Origin: Plazaster borealis
Taxonomy: Eukaryota; Echinodermata; Asteroidea; Forcipulatida; Labidiasteridae
NCBI GenBank assembly: GCA_021014325.1
Contig: CM037462.1
Span: 18,248,135 to 18,312,134, forward strand
Reading direction: 5' to 3'
DNA length: 64,000 nucleotides
Part shown: positions 24,609-36,043 of the stretch, one piece after another
Position numbering within the stretch: the first letter of the stretch is position 1
How the letters are laid out: every line of letters begins with the position of its first letter
Made by a program: the position numbers and the translations under genes
Notes under the pieces: generated by a model
Told to the model about the DNA's origin: nothing
Seen by the model: only the letters and a program-made list of their open reading frames with translations
The model's database searches: none

Positions 24609-24914
24609 ATGCCGACCAGGTGTATTGCTGCTGGATGCAGCAAAATGACTAAAGATGGGGTCAGTTAGCATTTGTTTCCTGCAGATCCCAAATATAGGCA
24701 GTTACGGGCATCGAAAGTCAGGCTAACGAGGGCAAAGTGGTCCGGTCCGACATCGTTTTCAGCGCTGTAGCGAACATGTTTCTGGTGTTCGGATCGACTT
24801 GAGCTGTATGCCGCGCCGCGGCGCGCCGATCCGATTTGTCATCACGGCGGCCACTAAAACACCTCGTATTATCTGTGTTCTCGTTATGACCGTGCTCGTA
24901 TCTTCCGTTTTTTA
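24609..24914 (+). pseudogene. THAP-domain zinc-finger pseudogene
   Basis: THAP domains bind DNA through a C2CH zinc site and occur in transcription regulators and P-element-type transposases. From the ATG at 24609 the frame reads MPTRCIAAGCSKMTKDGVS, giving the C-x4-C pair. A TAG stop (24666-24668) follows, then HLFPADPKYRQLRASKVRL with the conserved FP, then AKWSGPTSFSAL. The C-x2-H part (CSEH) lies in another frame just after, so a small indel has shifted the frame. The position where THAP proteins have an invariant Trp is CGG (Arg). The shifted frame ends near 24914. Nonsense, frameshift and a lost core residue mark it as dead. It may be a transposon relic or an old gene copy. Confidence 0.75.
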
Positions 24915-25980
24915 AGACATAGAAACGCGCATGGGACAGTTCGGGACCGGTGAAAACCTTGTATAAACGTCGACTGTACACTGTCCTAGGATTGCATTGG
25001 GTGACGTCCGAATACGAAAACGCATCATACTGATCAGGTACCCAGACGTAATGTACAGGGCCAGACTACACATTTTCTCTTCAATATCCCGCGCCATGTA
25101 AACGGGGGGGCCTATTTTTAAATTTGAATTAAAATAAAAACACAATTTTTTAACCTTAGTTAATTGTTTATTCACATTCCACTCATCAAAATGTATATAT
25201 TAACGACAAAAGCTGCAATCTGGAGCATTCTAAATGGTTTTATCTTATTGATTTTTGTGAATTTGATCTGCACAGTAAAAAAATAATAATTATAATGTTA
25301 TTATTATATTTGTTTTTGGGGGGCGTAGCGGCTGCAATTCGCACGTATCTGCTTGCAATTCGTGTGAATCGGGTCTATCTGCTAGCTTGTTCACAGGGAG
25401 AACCCTGTGTACTGTACAATTTGCTGGGTGAACTCTGAAGTAGAACTTTTTACTATTTATATTTCCCCCAAGGGGTCAGATTAAATTATTAGTATTGACA
25501 CTGTATTGACTGAGGCGTGGACCTACAGTGTACATGTACTCAAATGAACGATACAACAATCAGGAGTTGTTTACAAATTAAACAAAATAAATTTCTTCCT
25601 GATATACAAATCAAGAAGACCTGAAATTACTTCTGGAAGTTTAAAGGAGAACACAGACTTGGCTTTGGCTCCCCTTCAATAATATTCCCAAATGCAAGAC
25701 ATTCTCATATTTGTTAACTGTCATTTTCTCAGGGTAAAGCAGCCTTGTCCTTACAAGACCAGATTAAAGACCAATTTTTTTTTCCTCTACAGATACGGAC
25801 TGTTCGTTTAGGAATCTTGCTTGAACCAAGGGCAAAACCTGGTCCCAATTTCCTGGTGATGCTTACTGCGGAATTCTGCGCCTACGGCCTATGTAGTTTA
25901 CAGGGTGCACTAAGTGCAGAATTCGGCGCTAAGGAGCGCATTGGGCCCTGGGCAACAAAGGCCATGACCTCTGTGTAATT
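24915..25980. other. Non-coding stretch with H fragment
   Basis: CpG-rich until about 25100, then AT-rich with no gene recognised. A diverged H right end lies at 25360-25410. TGCGGAATTCTGCGCC and a near-inverse GTGCAGAATTCGGCGC lie at 25867-25930. Confidence 0.4.
25360..25410 (+). repeat. H-family right-end fragment, diverged
   Basis: AATCGGGTCTATCTGCTAGC then TTGTTCACAGGGAGAACCCTG resembles the H right terminus at 29160-29210. Confidence 0.5.
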
Positions 25981-26181
25981 CCAGGGCCCAATTTCATGGA
26001 GTTGCTTAAAGCACAAAGAGTAGCGAAGCGCAACAAAATGTTGCTTGCCAAAATAGGGTTACCAGCCAAACTACCATGTCATGTGTACAATTTGTGACTG
26101 GTATCTTGCTCATTTCTGCTTAGCAGAAAATTGTTAAGCAATATTTTCTGCTTATGCAGCTCTATGAAATTGGTCCCAGGC
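25981..26181 (+). mobile_element. C-family MITE, best-preserved copy
   Basis: CCAGGGCCCAATTTCATGGA and GCTCTATGAAATTGGTCCC form inverted ends of about 28 bp. The interior GGTTACCAGCCAAACTACC and TTCTGCTTAGCAGAAAA (itself palindromic) are shared with the other copies. Confidence 0.85.
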
Positions 26182-28939
26182 CTTAACTACACGCATCTGT
26201 CTACACACATGTTGTGATCCAACCCCCAGAACACCCATTTCATTTGGCACTGTCTGGTATAATTTAGTTCAATTCCAGAGCTCCAGTGCAATGCAGATGG
26301 GAACCAATATTTTATCTCATTTTTTTTCTTTTTGGAATCAAGCCTCTTCAACCTCAGCAATGATTCTCTTCACTCAAAGTTGTCCCTCCATATCTCACAA
26401 ACAGATCTCTCCCAGTTAAACGGAGTCTATTTATATCAACTGATGGGGTGTCAGTTGAGGAGATAGACATTTGACATTCCAAAGGTCGTACTCTGTTTAT
26501 TCACTGCACACACACACACACAGATACTGTATAAAAATGGCGGAGTTTGGAGAGTGTTGGCACACAGTATACATCAATGGAATGACAGAAAAATTGTTCA
26601 ACATGTATCCGTTATGCACACGGCACAAATACAGGTGCATGTATACATAAGGTTAAATGTATTATTATTTGCTCACATTGAAATAAGGTTTACATTTAAC
26701 AGCTTGTACAGTGTCTAATAAACATGTAGGATGTACCTGTACAGTGTACTGTACCTGTACAGTGTACTCTACCTGTACAGTGTACTGTACAATGATAAAA
26801 CAAGAACAGGCCTCGAATTTGGGGGAAAAATCCACAAGACCGCAGGGCATGTTGCTCAAAATTTTCACAAGACCAGAAAACTTGTTACAAGACCAGAATT
26901 AATAACCAGAATCAAGATTAACTTCACATTCTAACTGTCGGGTCATTGTTTGGTTTTTGCCAATGAACGCTGATTTTAGGCAAAATTATCAAACAAAATT
27001 GAAATAAAAATCACCTGTGAAAGTTGAATACAGTGTCTACTTGTCGAGAAAACTGAAAAAAACTTCATAGAGAACAGCGAATCCGTCCACCGAGGTGACA
27101 GCAGGTACCAACCCTATCTCAGGCTGCAGCACTCACAAATTTGAATATCCAATAGTCACCTTTAGGAGACTCAGACATTTTCAACATACTTTCATTGATT
27201 TCTAATCAACAAGGACACTTCAGACAAATAATTTTGCAGGATGCTTACTACCATTACCATCTTTACAAGTAGGCTTTAGGATAAAAAAGAAATTAACACA
27301 ATTGGGGTCATTACCAAATTATGACCCTACCTTTAATTGACAAGCACAAAGAGAAGATTGATCTCATTTGTCTTATGGGTAATTACTTTAATACTCAACA
27401 GAGCTGAAAGATATTTATCAGATCAAAGTCAATATTTCTTTGGAACATAAATTTGTAAAACAGAAAGATACACAGTGAGGTAGTATTATCCCTCCCCCCC
27501 CAAAAAAAAAAAGACCGCCGGACTTGTCTGGTCATAAGTTTACTGGCCCGATGCTAAAATCGCTGGCCTGCGGTCCCTGGGCCTGCGGTCCAATGTAATT
27601 TTCCAGCCTGACTTTAAGTACTTCCATGTACATGTAGGCCCATTTTGCAAGGGAAAAATAACATCAACGTGGCTGGGTTTATTGAAATTTCACTTCCTTA
27701 CTGGGTACAGTTTCTGAGATGTTCTTTAACTAAATTTATGGACACCCACTCTACAGTATGTTTCAAATTGAGAAATCATTGTTTAAGTGTAAACGACTAC
27801 CATGATTCAAATAACCATCAAGTGCCCCTGCTTTCAGAAACCAGGATGTACATATACTGTAACAGCCAAAGCAATATGCTACTGTACATTGCTTTATCGT
27901 TTTGCAATCTTCAGGTAACATTAACAATACAATGGATGCTTTTCACCAGAATTGTTGAACTGGAAAGTGCCTTTTAAAATCAATATTTTCCACCCCTATA
28001 AATAACCCAAACTTCCATTGTCACAACTTTTTCACAATGACTGCGGGGACCTTTTCATATTTCACAGACCGGACTAAGGAAAAGAACCACTCAACCATTC
28101 AAAACGTGAACTCAACTGGTAAAAAACATGTGCAATTCGAGTAAAGCGATGAGGAAATACATCAAATATAAAATAAAGTTCCATAGCAATGTGAACGCCG
28201 TCTTGCAAAAAAAAATAAGTAAATTTTTCTACAGTTTACATTTTCTTCCTCTCAGGGAATAGACTAAAATTTGCAAAATGACATTAAGAAAAATGATTGA
28301 CAGTGTATGTGCCACAAAATTCATCAATAAAACAAAACATTGAAATACATGTAATGACATTTACAATAAACTATGTCAACCCTCAGATTGGATTTAACAT
28401 GTAAATCAAAATGAGACAAACAAGGACTTTAATTAAAGATAAGTGAGCTGAATAACTACAATATTAAGGGACATGAGTGGATTGGTCAGCATTGATCTGC
28501 TGTGATAGGATGTACGGTAATTCAGGCCTTGAACGTTTGCTCCCTGAGGGGGCAGACAGTTTCTGTCTTGAGCTTAAATTTCAGCCTGTAAGGGGAAATG
28601 CATCAGTTTATATTGGAACAACATAAAGGCCTACATCCGGGGCACTGAGATCAAAGACCAGAGGCAAATAGACAAATGCCTCAATTTGAAAGTACACAAT
28701 ACGTATTGCACGTATTGCATGTACGTACATGTACATGTATGTCAGTTACATGTAGTAAAAACCCGACTACATGTACAGCGCACGCAATGTATGCTGATGA
28801 AAATCATGATAAGACAATGTGAAAAACAACTTGGATGTTGTTTCAGTTGACAGAATTTTCGTCAAAGAACAGTCACTTTCACAAATTTTCCACATAAAAA
28901 GAGCACTTCTACTAGACAATCTGAATACGTGTACATTTT
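26182..28939. other. Non-coding stretch with simple repeats
   Basis: No gene recognised. It holds (CA)n at 26509-26521, the 18-bp minisatellite at 26734, and GGCCTGCGGTCC written twice near 27565-27592. At 28520-28685 is a possible degraded G element (GGGGCACTGAGATCAAAGAC). TACATGTACATG lies near 28724-28740. The 110-codon frame at 27645-27977 has no recognisable domain. Confidence 0.4.
26734..26787. repeat. 18-bp minisatellite, three copies
   Basis: TACCTGTACAGTGTACTG repeats three times with one or two changes. The unit is rich in inverted GTAC motifs. Because 18 is a multiple of 3, frames stay open on both strands. Confidence 0.85.
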
Positions 28940-29210
28940 CAGGGTTTTCCGCAGGTTTTTTTCACAAATTCTTGACCAAAATTTTGGAAGTTTGGCTGAA
29001 GCACACTGAATTGAAACTTGAAGGTCTTCGTAACGTTTTCTACTTTCTGTTTATCTTGGATTTAAAAGCCCTACTGTGCAAGCTGGAGCATTCTATCTAC
29101 AGTATGTGGTTTTCTCTTGATGATGTTTTTGTGAATTTTTTTTTTTGCGTAACAGCCGAAATTTGCGCGTATCGGCCCGGCAGGATAGCTTGTGCATGGG
29201 GAGAACCCTG
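28940..29210 (+). mobile_element. H-family MITE, full length
   Basis: Starts CAGGGTTTTCCGCAGG and ends GCATGGGGAGAACCCTG. The interior shares CCCTACTGTGCAAGCTGGAG and GCGCGTATCGGCCCGGCAGG with other copies. The 131-codon frame at 28819-29214 reads across it and is not considered a gene. Confidence 0.75.
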
Positions 29211-30180
29211 TTGACATGGTTGAGATATGGTGGACCATAGTTTTGTCTATGGTTGGACACATTACTAGCTGGCACTATTTGGTTTCTGGTAAATTTGTGC
29301 ACTCCTACAGTATCCACCATACCTCAAAAAAAGATACTGTGTGTCACGGGCCGACATGAGGAGAAAGGGACATATTATTTAATTTGTCTGATCTTGATTA
29401 TTGGTATGGTTAGGAAAACTGACTGAAACACAATCAAATCTCAAATTCCAATTTAAGGACCAAATGGACAGAGCAATATTAAGAAAACACATTTATGTCA
29501 AAAAGGGCAGGTACATGTAATGAGGGGAAAAAAACATGGAGGAAGACAAATGGATAGCCCAGTAAATAGTATTTTTACAGGTCTGACTTGATTCTGCCAA
29601 TTGACAGTTTTGACAATGCGACAAATGAAAATTAAATACAGACATAAACAAAAGTTGATGTTGCTATAACCCGATACTAATGTGCAGTCTTAAAGCTACA
29701 AAATGGAGCTTGAGAAAGAAAACTATGAACAACATGTGTAGCAATGAAGCAGGCAGTTAACAATGGTTAATGCTGAAAGCATGCAGTGTGTTGCAAAAGG
29801 TCAAGTTAAATTCGAGACAGCAGAAAGTAATTAAGTATTCTTACAAGCCTCTGGTACAATGCATCGCTTATCCGTCACCTGAATCCTTTCTCATCACAAA
29901 TATCTTAATTCTGTTGAATAGGATCACTAATTTGGGTCATTGTACTTTGCTGCAACTATTGCACTTTCAATTATATACATTGCAGATGTATTAAAAATGA
30001 GCCGTCCGTTCCTTTGATAACTTTATGCTAAATAAATGGGAGTAAATTATAGAATACAGGTTACCAATAAATGCCAAAGGTGGCTGTCTACATATTCTAA
30101 AGATGCTGTCCAACAGTTCTAGACCATATCATGTTCACAGCCATTTTTGTTCTTCTCCCATCCAGAACAGTGTAAGGCCA
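29211..30180. other. Non-coding stretch
   Basis: No exon, RNA gene or assignable repeat recognised. Confidence 0.4.
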
Positions 30181-30320
30181 TATCCGAATTGACGACTACA
30201 GCTACGGCTATGACTGTTGCTATGGGTGCTGCTGAGGACATCCCATACTTCGACACACGAAGACGCGGCGATCCAGCTGTAGCCATAGCCGTAACCATAG
30301 TTGTAGCTGCCAAATTTGGA
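30181..30320. repeat. J inverted repeat
   Basis: The left arm (30181-30225, with CTACAGCTACGGCTATGACT) and the right arm (30272-30320, whose complement has CTACAACTATGGTTACGGCT) are imperfect inverted copies around a 45-bp spacer. The SYNYGYGYGYS-like peptide is a by-product of the arm sequence. Confidence 0.6.
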
Positions 30321-30332
30321 CACGACCTAACC

Positions 30333-30470
30333 ATGATAATAATAATAATAATAAATATGATTTATAATGCGCCAAATCCACTCTGCAGAGTGCTCAAGGC
30401 GCAATGGAAGAAAGAGAAGGGACAAATGAAGAATTAAGAATAGGAACCATTAAATAGGTGAGTCTTCAGG
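30333..30470 (-). mobile_element. SINE or LINE 3'-end fragment with (TAA)n tail
   Basis: (ATA)n at 30338-30353 followed by TGATTTATAATGCGCCAAAT and AGAGTGCTCAAGGCGCAATG. This is the reverse orientation of a retroelement 3' end. How far it extends to the right is unclear. Confidence 0.55.
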
Positions 30471-31066
30471 ATGTAACCAATCCACTTTTGGAAGCAAGGC
30501 AAAATATAGTCTGGTGACTTTTTGGTATTAGCATGGGTTTATACTGAACTTGTTGAAGACAGGGAATCCAACAAAGATGGTGGAAGAATGATGCAGGTCT
30601 AACAATACAAGCAACTGTTTTGATTGTTGGTAACATACTGTACATGTTGTAGACTATCCCTGTAGGCATAACAATAATCACTAGTTGTTACGGCCGCAAG
30701 AGCACGCTCTACTTGTAGTATTCTTAATGTTAACTCAAGTCACATTTTGATTAAACCAGCGAGGATATTTTTTGGAAAGAAACGTCTGGTCAAAATTATA
30801 ATTATGTGGCGTGAAAGTGCAGCGATAGGGGATAGGCCTACAGTCTGATGAACGGTAGGACTACGGCACTACATCTTTCAAGAAATATTAATTTTAAAAA
30901 GTTCACTCAAATTTACACAACTGTATCCTTTGACTATATTGTTAAATAGGTTTTTGTTATTGTAAATATTACACAAACACAGAGGTAAAGTTAAGCTGGT
31001 CTAGGCCTCCACAATATCTTTGGTATATTAGCTGGCATACATCCAGTCCAGTAATTTTGTAGGTTC

Positions 31067-31160
31067 TGGTGAACCCGATTTCGGGTCTGGTGTACCCGCT
31101 TTTTGGGTCTGGTGTGACGGTTTTTAGGGTCTTGTGTACCGGCTGTTTTGTGTTCAGTGT
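31067..31160. repeat. About 22-23-bp tandem repeat, four copies
   Basis: Units starting GGTCTGGTG then AACCCGATTTC, TACCCGCTTTTT, TGACGGTTTTTA and TACCGGCTG follow one another with decay. Confidence 0.65.
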
Positions 31161-31623
31161 CCAGTTTGACAAAACATTCGGTATCCAGCACACAATAAAA
31201 TCAGTTGATTTCGACTGTGGCATTAATTCACAACATCTGTGTCTTTATTGTTATCGTTGGAGTCTGAGTATAATTATAAATATTCTGCAGACCTGTTACA
31301 ACAATATGCTGGTCTTCTTGATACGTGTACCAACATTGAACTGTCACTGTCAGTCAGTGCAAAGGTTTCCACAACTGCATTGTTATTATTAAGTTCTAAT
31401 CAGTACCACGTTGCTGTTTATATTATTTATAATAATAACACTTCTCATAAATGTGAAATTGATCCTGAGTGACTGTGTAACCTGGTTGTTGTTTTTAGGT
31501 TGTTTGCGTTATTCAAATCGAGGAGGTAGCCCTTCATGAATGATACGCAAAGGCTAGCCGTACAATAATCCCACCATGGCAGTCTGAAAGTGAAAGTTTT
31601 AACAATTCATTTCATATAGAAAG

Positions 31624-31680
31624 TAGCTGTAGTAGCTGAAAGTTTACCCAAACACTGTAAACTTTCAGCTACACAGCTAC
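31624..31680. repeat. Hairpin, about 23-bp arms
   Basis: GTAGTAGCTGAAAGTTTA and TAAACTTTCAGCTACACAGC are inverted copies around an 11-bp loop. Arms extend outward through GTAGCT/AGCTAC with a 1-base bulge. Confidence 0.8.
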
Positions 31681-32962
31681 AGTGACGTGACACCCATCAT
31701 TATCAATAATTTTTTAGATTTAAATTATTTAAAATCAATATTTATTATATAACAATTAACATTGGAAAATGACAGCTACGGCTATGCTTTGTAATGTCTT
31801 TGGGGTCATTAACTATACTAAAATATTATGTACGTAAAATTGTGCACTGTCATGACTGTTCAACAATATTCATCGATACAGAAAAATAAAATGACACTGA
31901 CATTTTGTCACAGCGATCTACTGCTTAAAAATGCACACCGTACGTTAACTACGACAACACACAACACACATGCACTGCAGTAGTGCAACAGACGACAAAA
32001 ACACCAACCACTTATATCCTGGTTCGGCCCTTGTTTTGATGTAGGAGTGTTCCCCATTATGGTTCGCTGGAAGACAGATCCTTCAGCAAGTTAATGGTGG
32101 GGAAATCCACGAAAATGTTTCACCCGGTGCGAGTAGACAACGTTGCTATAATCCCATAAATTTTGTGAGTAACAGTATCGACCGCTAGCAAAACGTCAGC
32201 CGACAAACCCCATGATGTTACATGTATTATGCATATACCATGTACTGCATCAGCGCATTACAGTAGGATCCCTCTACTATCCTTCCGCGGCAAAATCTAC
32301 CTTTCTCAGACAAACTCAGCAACATATCTTTCATACAATAACACATAAAAACAAACAGTAGATAATATTTTTCTTAAAATTTGCAATTTGTACAGTTTTT
32401 GAGGGATTATTATTCGATTTTAGTGACTACTTTTTACAGCGCGAAGGCAACCAGGTAGTCTGTTCATACAATCCGCCGGATGTTAGCTTAGCATTATGGG
32501 GCTAGGGATTGAACTCCCGACGAGAGAAAGTTTACGTACGTCCGTGCATGTCATTATGTAGTATCATAATTCTTTTTTTTTTGCCGATGAAAAACGTTTT
32601 CTGCGAGCTTTGCATCGGAGCATTTGTTTAACAATGGGAGAGGTGCATCGATTTTAAGATTATGTGATTTGATTAAAATAATTACAAAATTGCAGACGTT
32701 TGAGCGGAAAAAGTCGCTGGTAGCAAATGCGCCTCATCACTGTCTGCCGAGCAGGCGGTCAAGACGTATCAAGAACTTCTGGTTGGCCAAAAAGTTTTGG
32801 CTGTGGTTGAAAAATGCACTGTTTATACTCCGACGAGAGGGTTGCTATTATGTTGATTAAAAGAAATTACCCTTAACACCAACGCCATCTAGGGTAAAAA
32901 CAGTAGGCCCTGCTATAGTTATATCAATGGTCAAGGTTTTATAAATTTATTTGTTTGGGTGT
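31681..32962. other. Non-coding stretch
   Basis: No gene recognised. A 78-codon frame at 32624-32860 lacks a recognisable domain. Confidence 0.4.
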
Positions 32963-33070
32963 GTTGAGCTGTAATTGATCTCTTTTAACATCGGTCTCAT
33001 AACACTCACCATTGTTACACTTACCATTGTTATGAGACTGATGTTAAAAGAGAGCCAATACAGCTCAACA
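32963..33070. repeat. 108-bp inverted repeat (hairpin)
   Basis: The 42-bp arms at 32963-33004 and 33027-33070 differ at a few sites. Both carry CTCTTTTAACATC-GTCTCA or its complement. The 22-base loop holds ACCATTGTTACACTTACCAT. It could be a miniature foldback element or could fold as RNA. Confidence 0.8.
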
Positions 33071-33240
33071 AGGTGGGCTAGTGTGACTGATATTTTCAAA
33101 GTGGGACCGATTTTTTTTAGTGTCCATGATCTATGCTAGCTACCTGGAATTTTGGTAGGCTTATAACAAAGAAAACATGGATGGGTGTTGGTGTCAAATA
33201 ATTATGTACTAAAACAACTTTACAAGAAAACTTTGAACTT

Positions 33241-34593
33241 TTGTTGAGATATTCCTACAGACCAGTTTCTAATATGCCTATGTGGTCTAAAGTCATTGAA
33301 AAAGCCATCGCTTCACAAATAAATGATCACCTTGCTGACAATCATCTAAATGAGACTTTCCAGTCTGCTTATCGCGCCCAACATAGTACGGAGACAGCTT
33401 TGCTTAAAGTTAAGAATGACATTATGTGTGCTTTGGATCAAAGGAGAGCTGTGTTCGTTGTACTCCTTGACCTTAGTGCAGCTTTTGACACGGTTGATTA
33501 CCAAATATTCTTAAATCGTCTTTCGGACACTTTTTGCATCAAGGATACGGCCCTCAACTGGTTCTCCTCATATCTCCAAAATCGACGAAATCGTGTCGTA
33601 GTCTCTGGATCATATTCTTGTGAACATACTATGGACTATGGACTACCTCAAGGTTCGGTCATTGGACCTATGGGGTTCTCTCTTTACACTCATCCTCTTG
33701 GCAAAGTTATTCGTCGGCACCATGTCAATTACCACATGTATGCCGATGATACACAATTATATGTTGACTTCAATCCAACCGTGCCAGGTGAAAAAGAGAA
33801 AGCCTTGGATATACTAACGTCATGCATAGATGACATCATAGTCTGGATGAACACAAACAAATTGAAACTGAATGCTGAGAAAACAGAGTTCTTTGTCGCT
33901 GCCTCTAAGAACAACTTGTCACATGTTGAAGATGTTTCTCTAAGCATTGGAAATTCTACGGTAACCCCCTCAACTAGTATTCGGAACTTGGGTGTCATGT
34001 TTGACCCTGTCATGTCAATGTCATCTCAAGTTAACTCAGTATGTAGCTCTACTAACTTCCATCTGCGCAACATTGCAAGGATTCGAAAATACATTGATCA
34101 AGATACTTGTCACCATGTGGTTCGCTGTCTTGTCACTTCTCGTCTAGACTATTGTAACTCCCTGTTATCTGGAATCACCAAAGCAAATCTTAAACGCCTC
34201 ACCGGTATTCAATACAGAGCTGCCAAACTTGTTCTCACCGTTAACTGTTGGAGAGCTCATGGATCTCCCTTACTTGCTGAACTACACTGGCTACCCATGG
34301 AGAAACGCATCCAGTTCAAAACTCTTCTATATGTTTATAAATGTTTAAATGGCATTGCTCCACCTTATCTCTCTGATATGTTTCATATTCGCCAAAACCA
34401 CCGTCAAGGACTCCGTTCTTCTTCTGATAAAACTCGGCTTAACACTCACAAGTCCAGATTAACTTATGGCAAACACGCCTTCTCACACTCTGCTGCTGAA
34501 CTTTGGAACAGTCTCCCAATTAATGTCCGTAATTCTTCTTGTGTTGTCACATTTAAGAAAAAACTTCAAACTTATCTCTTTCCTAAATTGTAG
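33241..34593 (+). pseudogene. 5'-truncated LINE reverse transcriptase (CR1/L2-like)
   Basis: The reverse transcriptase copies the element RNA into DNA at a nicked target. The frame is open from 33202 with no ATG in a sensible place; 33241 is a TTG. Recognisable blocks: YRPVSN (residues 6-11), QSAYRAQHSTETAL (41-54), motif A LLDLSAAFDTVD (75-86, catalytic Asp), motif B GLPQGSVIGP (134-143), motif C YADDTQLY (167-174, catalytic Asp pair), then LHWLP, YKCLNGIAPPYLSDMF and a final WNSLP block before FKKKLQTYLF. The endonuclease and the N-terminal reverse transcriptase part are missing, so it cannot move by itself. The remaining 450 codons carry no stop or frameshift, pointing to a fairly young insertion. 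The L2/Maui branch fits best but was not tested. Confidence 0.9.
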
Positions 34594-34681
34594 ATTTATG
34601 ATTTGCACTAGCTTGTTTTAATTTATCCTTTTCTTTGTTATGCGCTTTGATCATGTTTTGGAAAAGCGCAGTATAAATACC

Positions 34682-34715
<34 letters not shown>
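34594..34715 (+). mobile_element. LINE 3' UTR and (TTA)n tail
   Basis: After the TAG stop (34591-34593) comes TTATGCGCTTTGATCATG, then GAAAAGCGCAGTATAAATAC and (TTA)n to about 34715. A short GCGCTT stem plus microsatellite tail is typical of CR1/L2-type 3' ends and resembles the SINE tail at 456-522. Confidence 0.8.
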
Positions 34716-35702
34716 ATTTCATCCGCCATTGTTGGACAAAATCTTCATTAATTAAGCAGTTCTTGGATCTACTTCCGGGTCATTGTAATAAGTGCATTGA
34801 TATGTTAATGAGCACAGGGTCAAAGTCTTTTACCGCCCCTTTCTTTCACATAAAAACAGTTAGATATCATCACAAATCTTGCGTTTCAACCAACAAAGAT
34901 CGTCCGCCGCGGCGCTATACGGATCTTTGGTTTCAACTCATGCATACCATCCATTATCAGGATAATAAAGGACTAAGATAGAGGGCGCTGACATGGCTGC
35001 TGCCGTAAAGTTTAATCAGCTCAAAAATAGTTTACTGAATTTTTATTCTGAAAGCCTCCACCCTATCGAGTGAGGGCGCTATATCGTTCCGCCGGGTCGC
35101 GGAGAGAGGTCACTCCGGCGATTCCTATACAATTAGGGCAAGGCCGCAAGTAGAAACGATTTGTAAGAAATATAGGGTAACTCCCGGATGGATATCATGG
35201 GGGTGGGGGTGGGGGTGCGATCCAGCTTTGTCTGTATACATGTTTTCACAGGGAAACCTAATTCGTGCATGCAGGCCCGCCAATTCTAAATTTAGAAATT
35301 TGGCTCAGAGTTAATTAGGCCCTATTACCTTTATAAATAGTACATTGTCGACAGTATACATTTTGCCCCGCTGACAAGGTCATCATAGGCAAAATAAACG
35401 ATAAGTCATTCTAATTCGATTGAAGGCTTGTTTGATGTCATAATTCAGACAGTGACATTTGTTTTCACATATTTTTATATATAAATTTATATATATATTA
35501 TTGTTTGGTTGCCTGCGTATTATTACTAGGTATAACTGGTGCCTAGACAAGCAAACCAATTCCAATACATGTAACCAAACCGAGGTTGGGAAGGGTTACC
35601 ATGTATGGCCTACCCTTTCTGTTCAAACAAAAGTAGGCCTCCTACCACACCGGGAAAAACGACATAATGAAACAGGTTGAGTTTCGGGGAGAAAATGATT
35701 AA
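34716..35702. other. Non-coding stretch
   Basis: No gene recognised. A short CpG-rich patch (GTTCCGCCGGGTCGCGGAGA) lies near 35085-35104 and GGGGGTGGGGGTGGGGGTG at 35199-35217. Confidence 0.4.
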
Positions 35703-36043
35703 TAAAGGCAGGGTGTCCTTTTGGTAATTACTCCACAAGTTAATGACCATAAATGACCATAAACAAACTTACTTGGTTCAAGAGCACTGGAGAGCTGTTG
35801 AGAATTACATTTTATTTTTTAGAAACGACCCCTTCAAAGTAATGTAGTTTGTTTCACAAATAAATTTGAATCTGAGAAAGGCTCCAGGCATGAAGCCTTT
35901 TTCAGGCATCTGAAAGCACACAACTTTGCGATAAGGGTGTTTTTTTCTTTCAATATTTTCTTGGAACTTAGATGACCATTAGGGTGTACCAAGTGCGGAT
36001 ACTGGTTTTTGACAATATTACCAAAAATATACCCTGCCTTTAA
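35703..36043 (-). mobile_element. A-like TTAA MITE, diverged
   Basis: AAAGGCAGGGTGTCC with TTTTGGTAATTACTC on the left and TTACCAAAAATATACCCTGC with CTTTAA on the right. The interior GAGAGCTGTTGAGAATTACA and TCTGAAAGCACACAACTTTG tie it to family A. Its right TTAA (36040-36043) is also the left TTAA of the next element. Confidence 0.75.

Noticed and set aside
28819..29214. 131-codon frame
   Set aside because: Mostly the H MITE read through; not conserved in other H copies.
30119..30437. Overlapping frames with YGYGYG peptides on both strands
   Set aside because: By-products of the J inverted repeat and of the (ATA)n tail.
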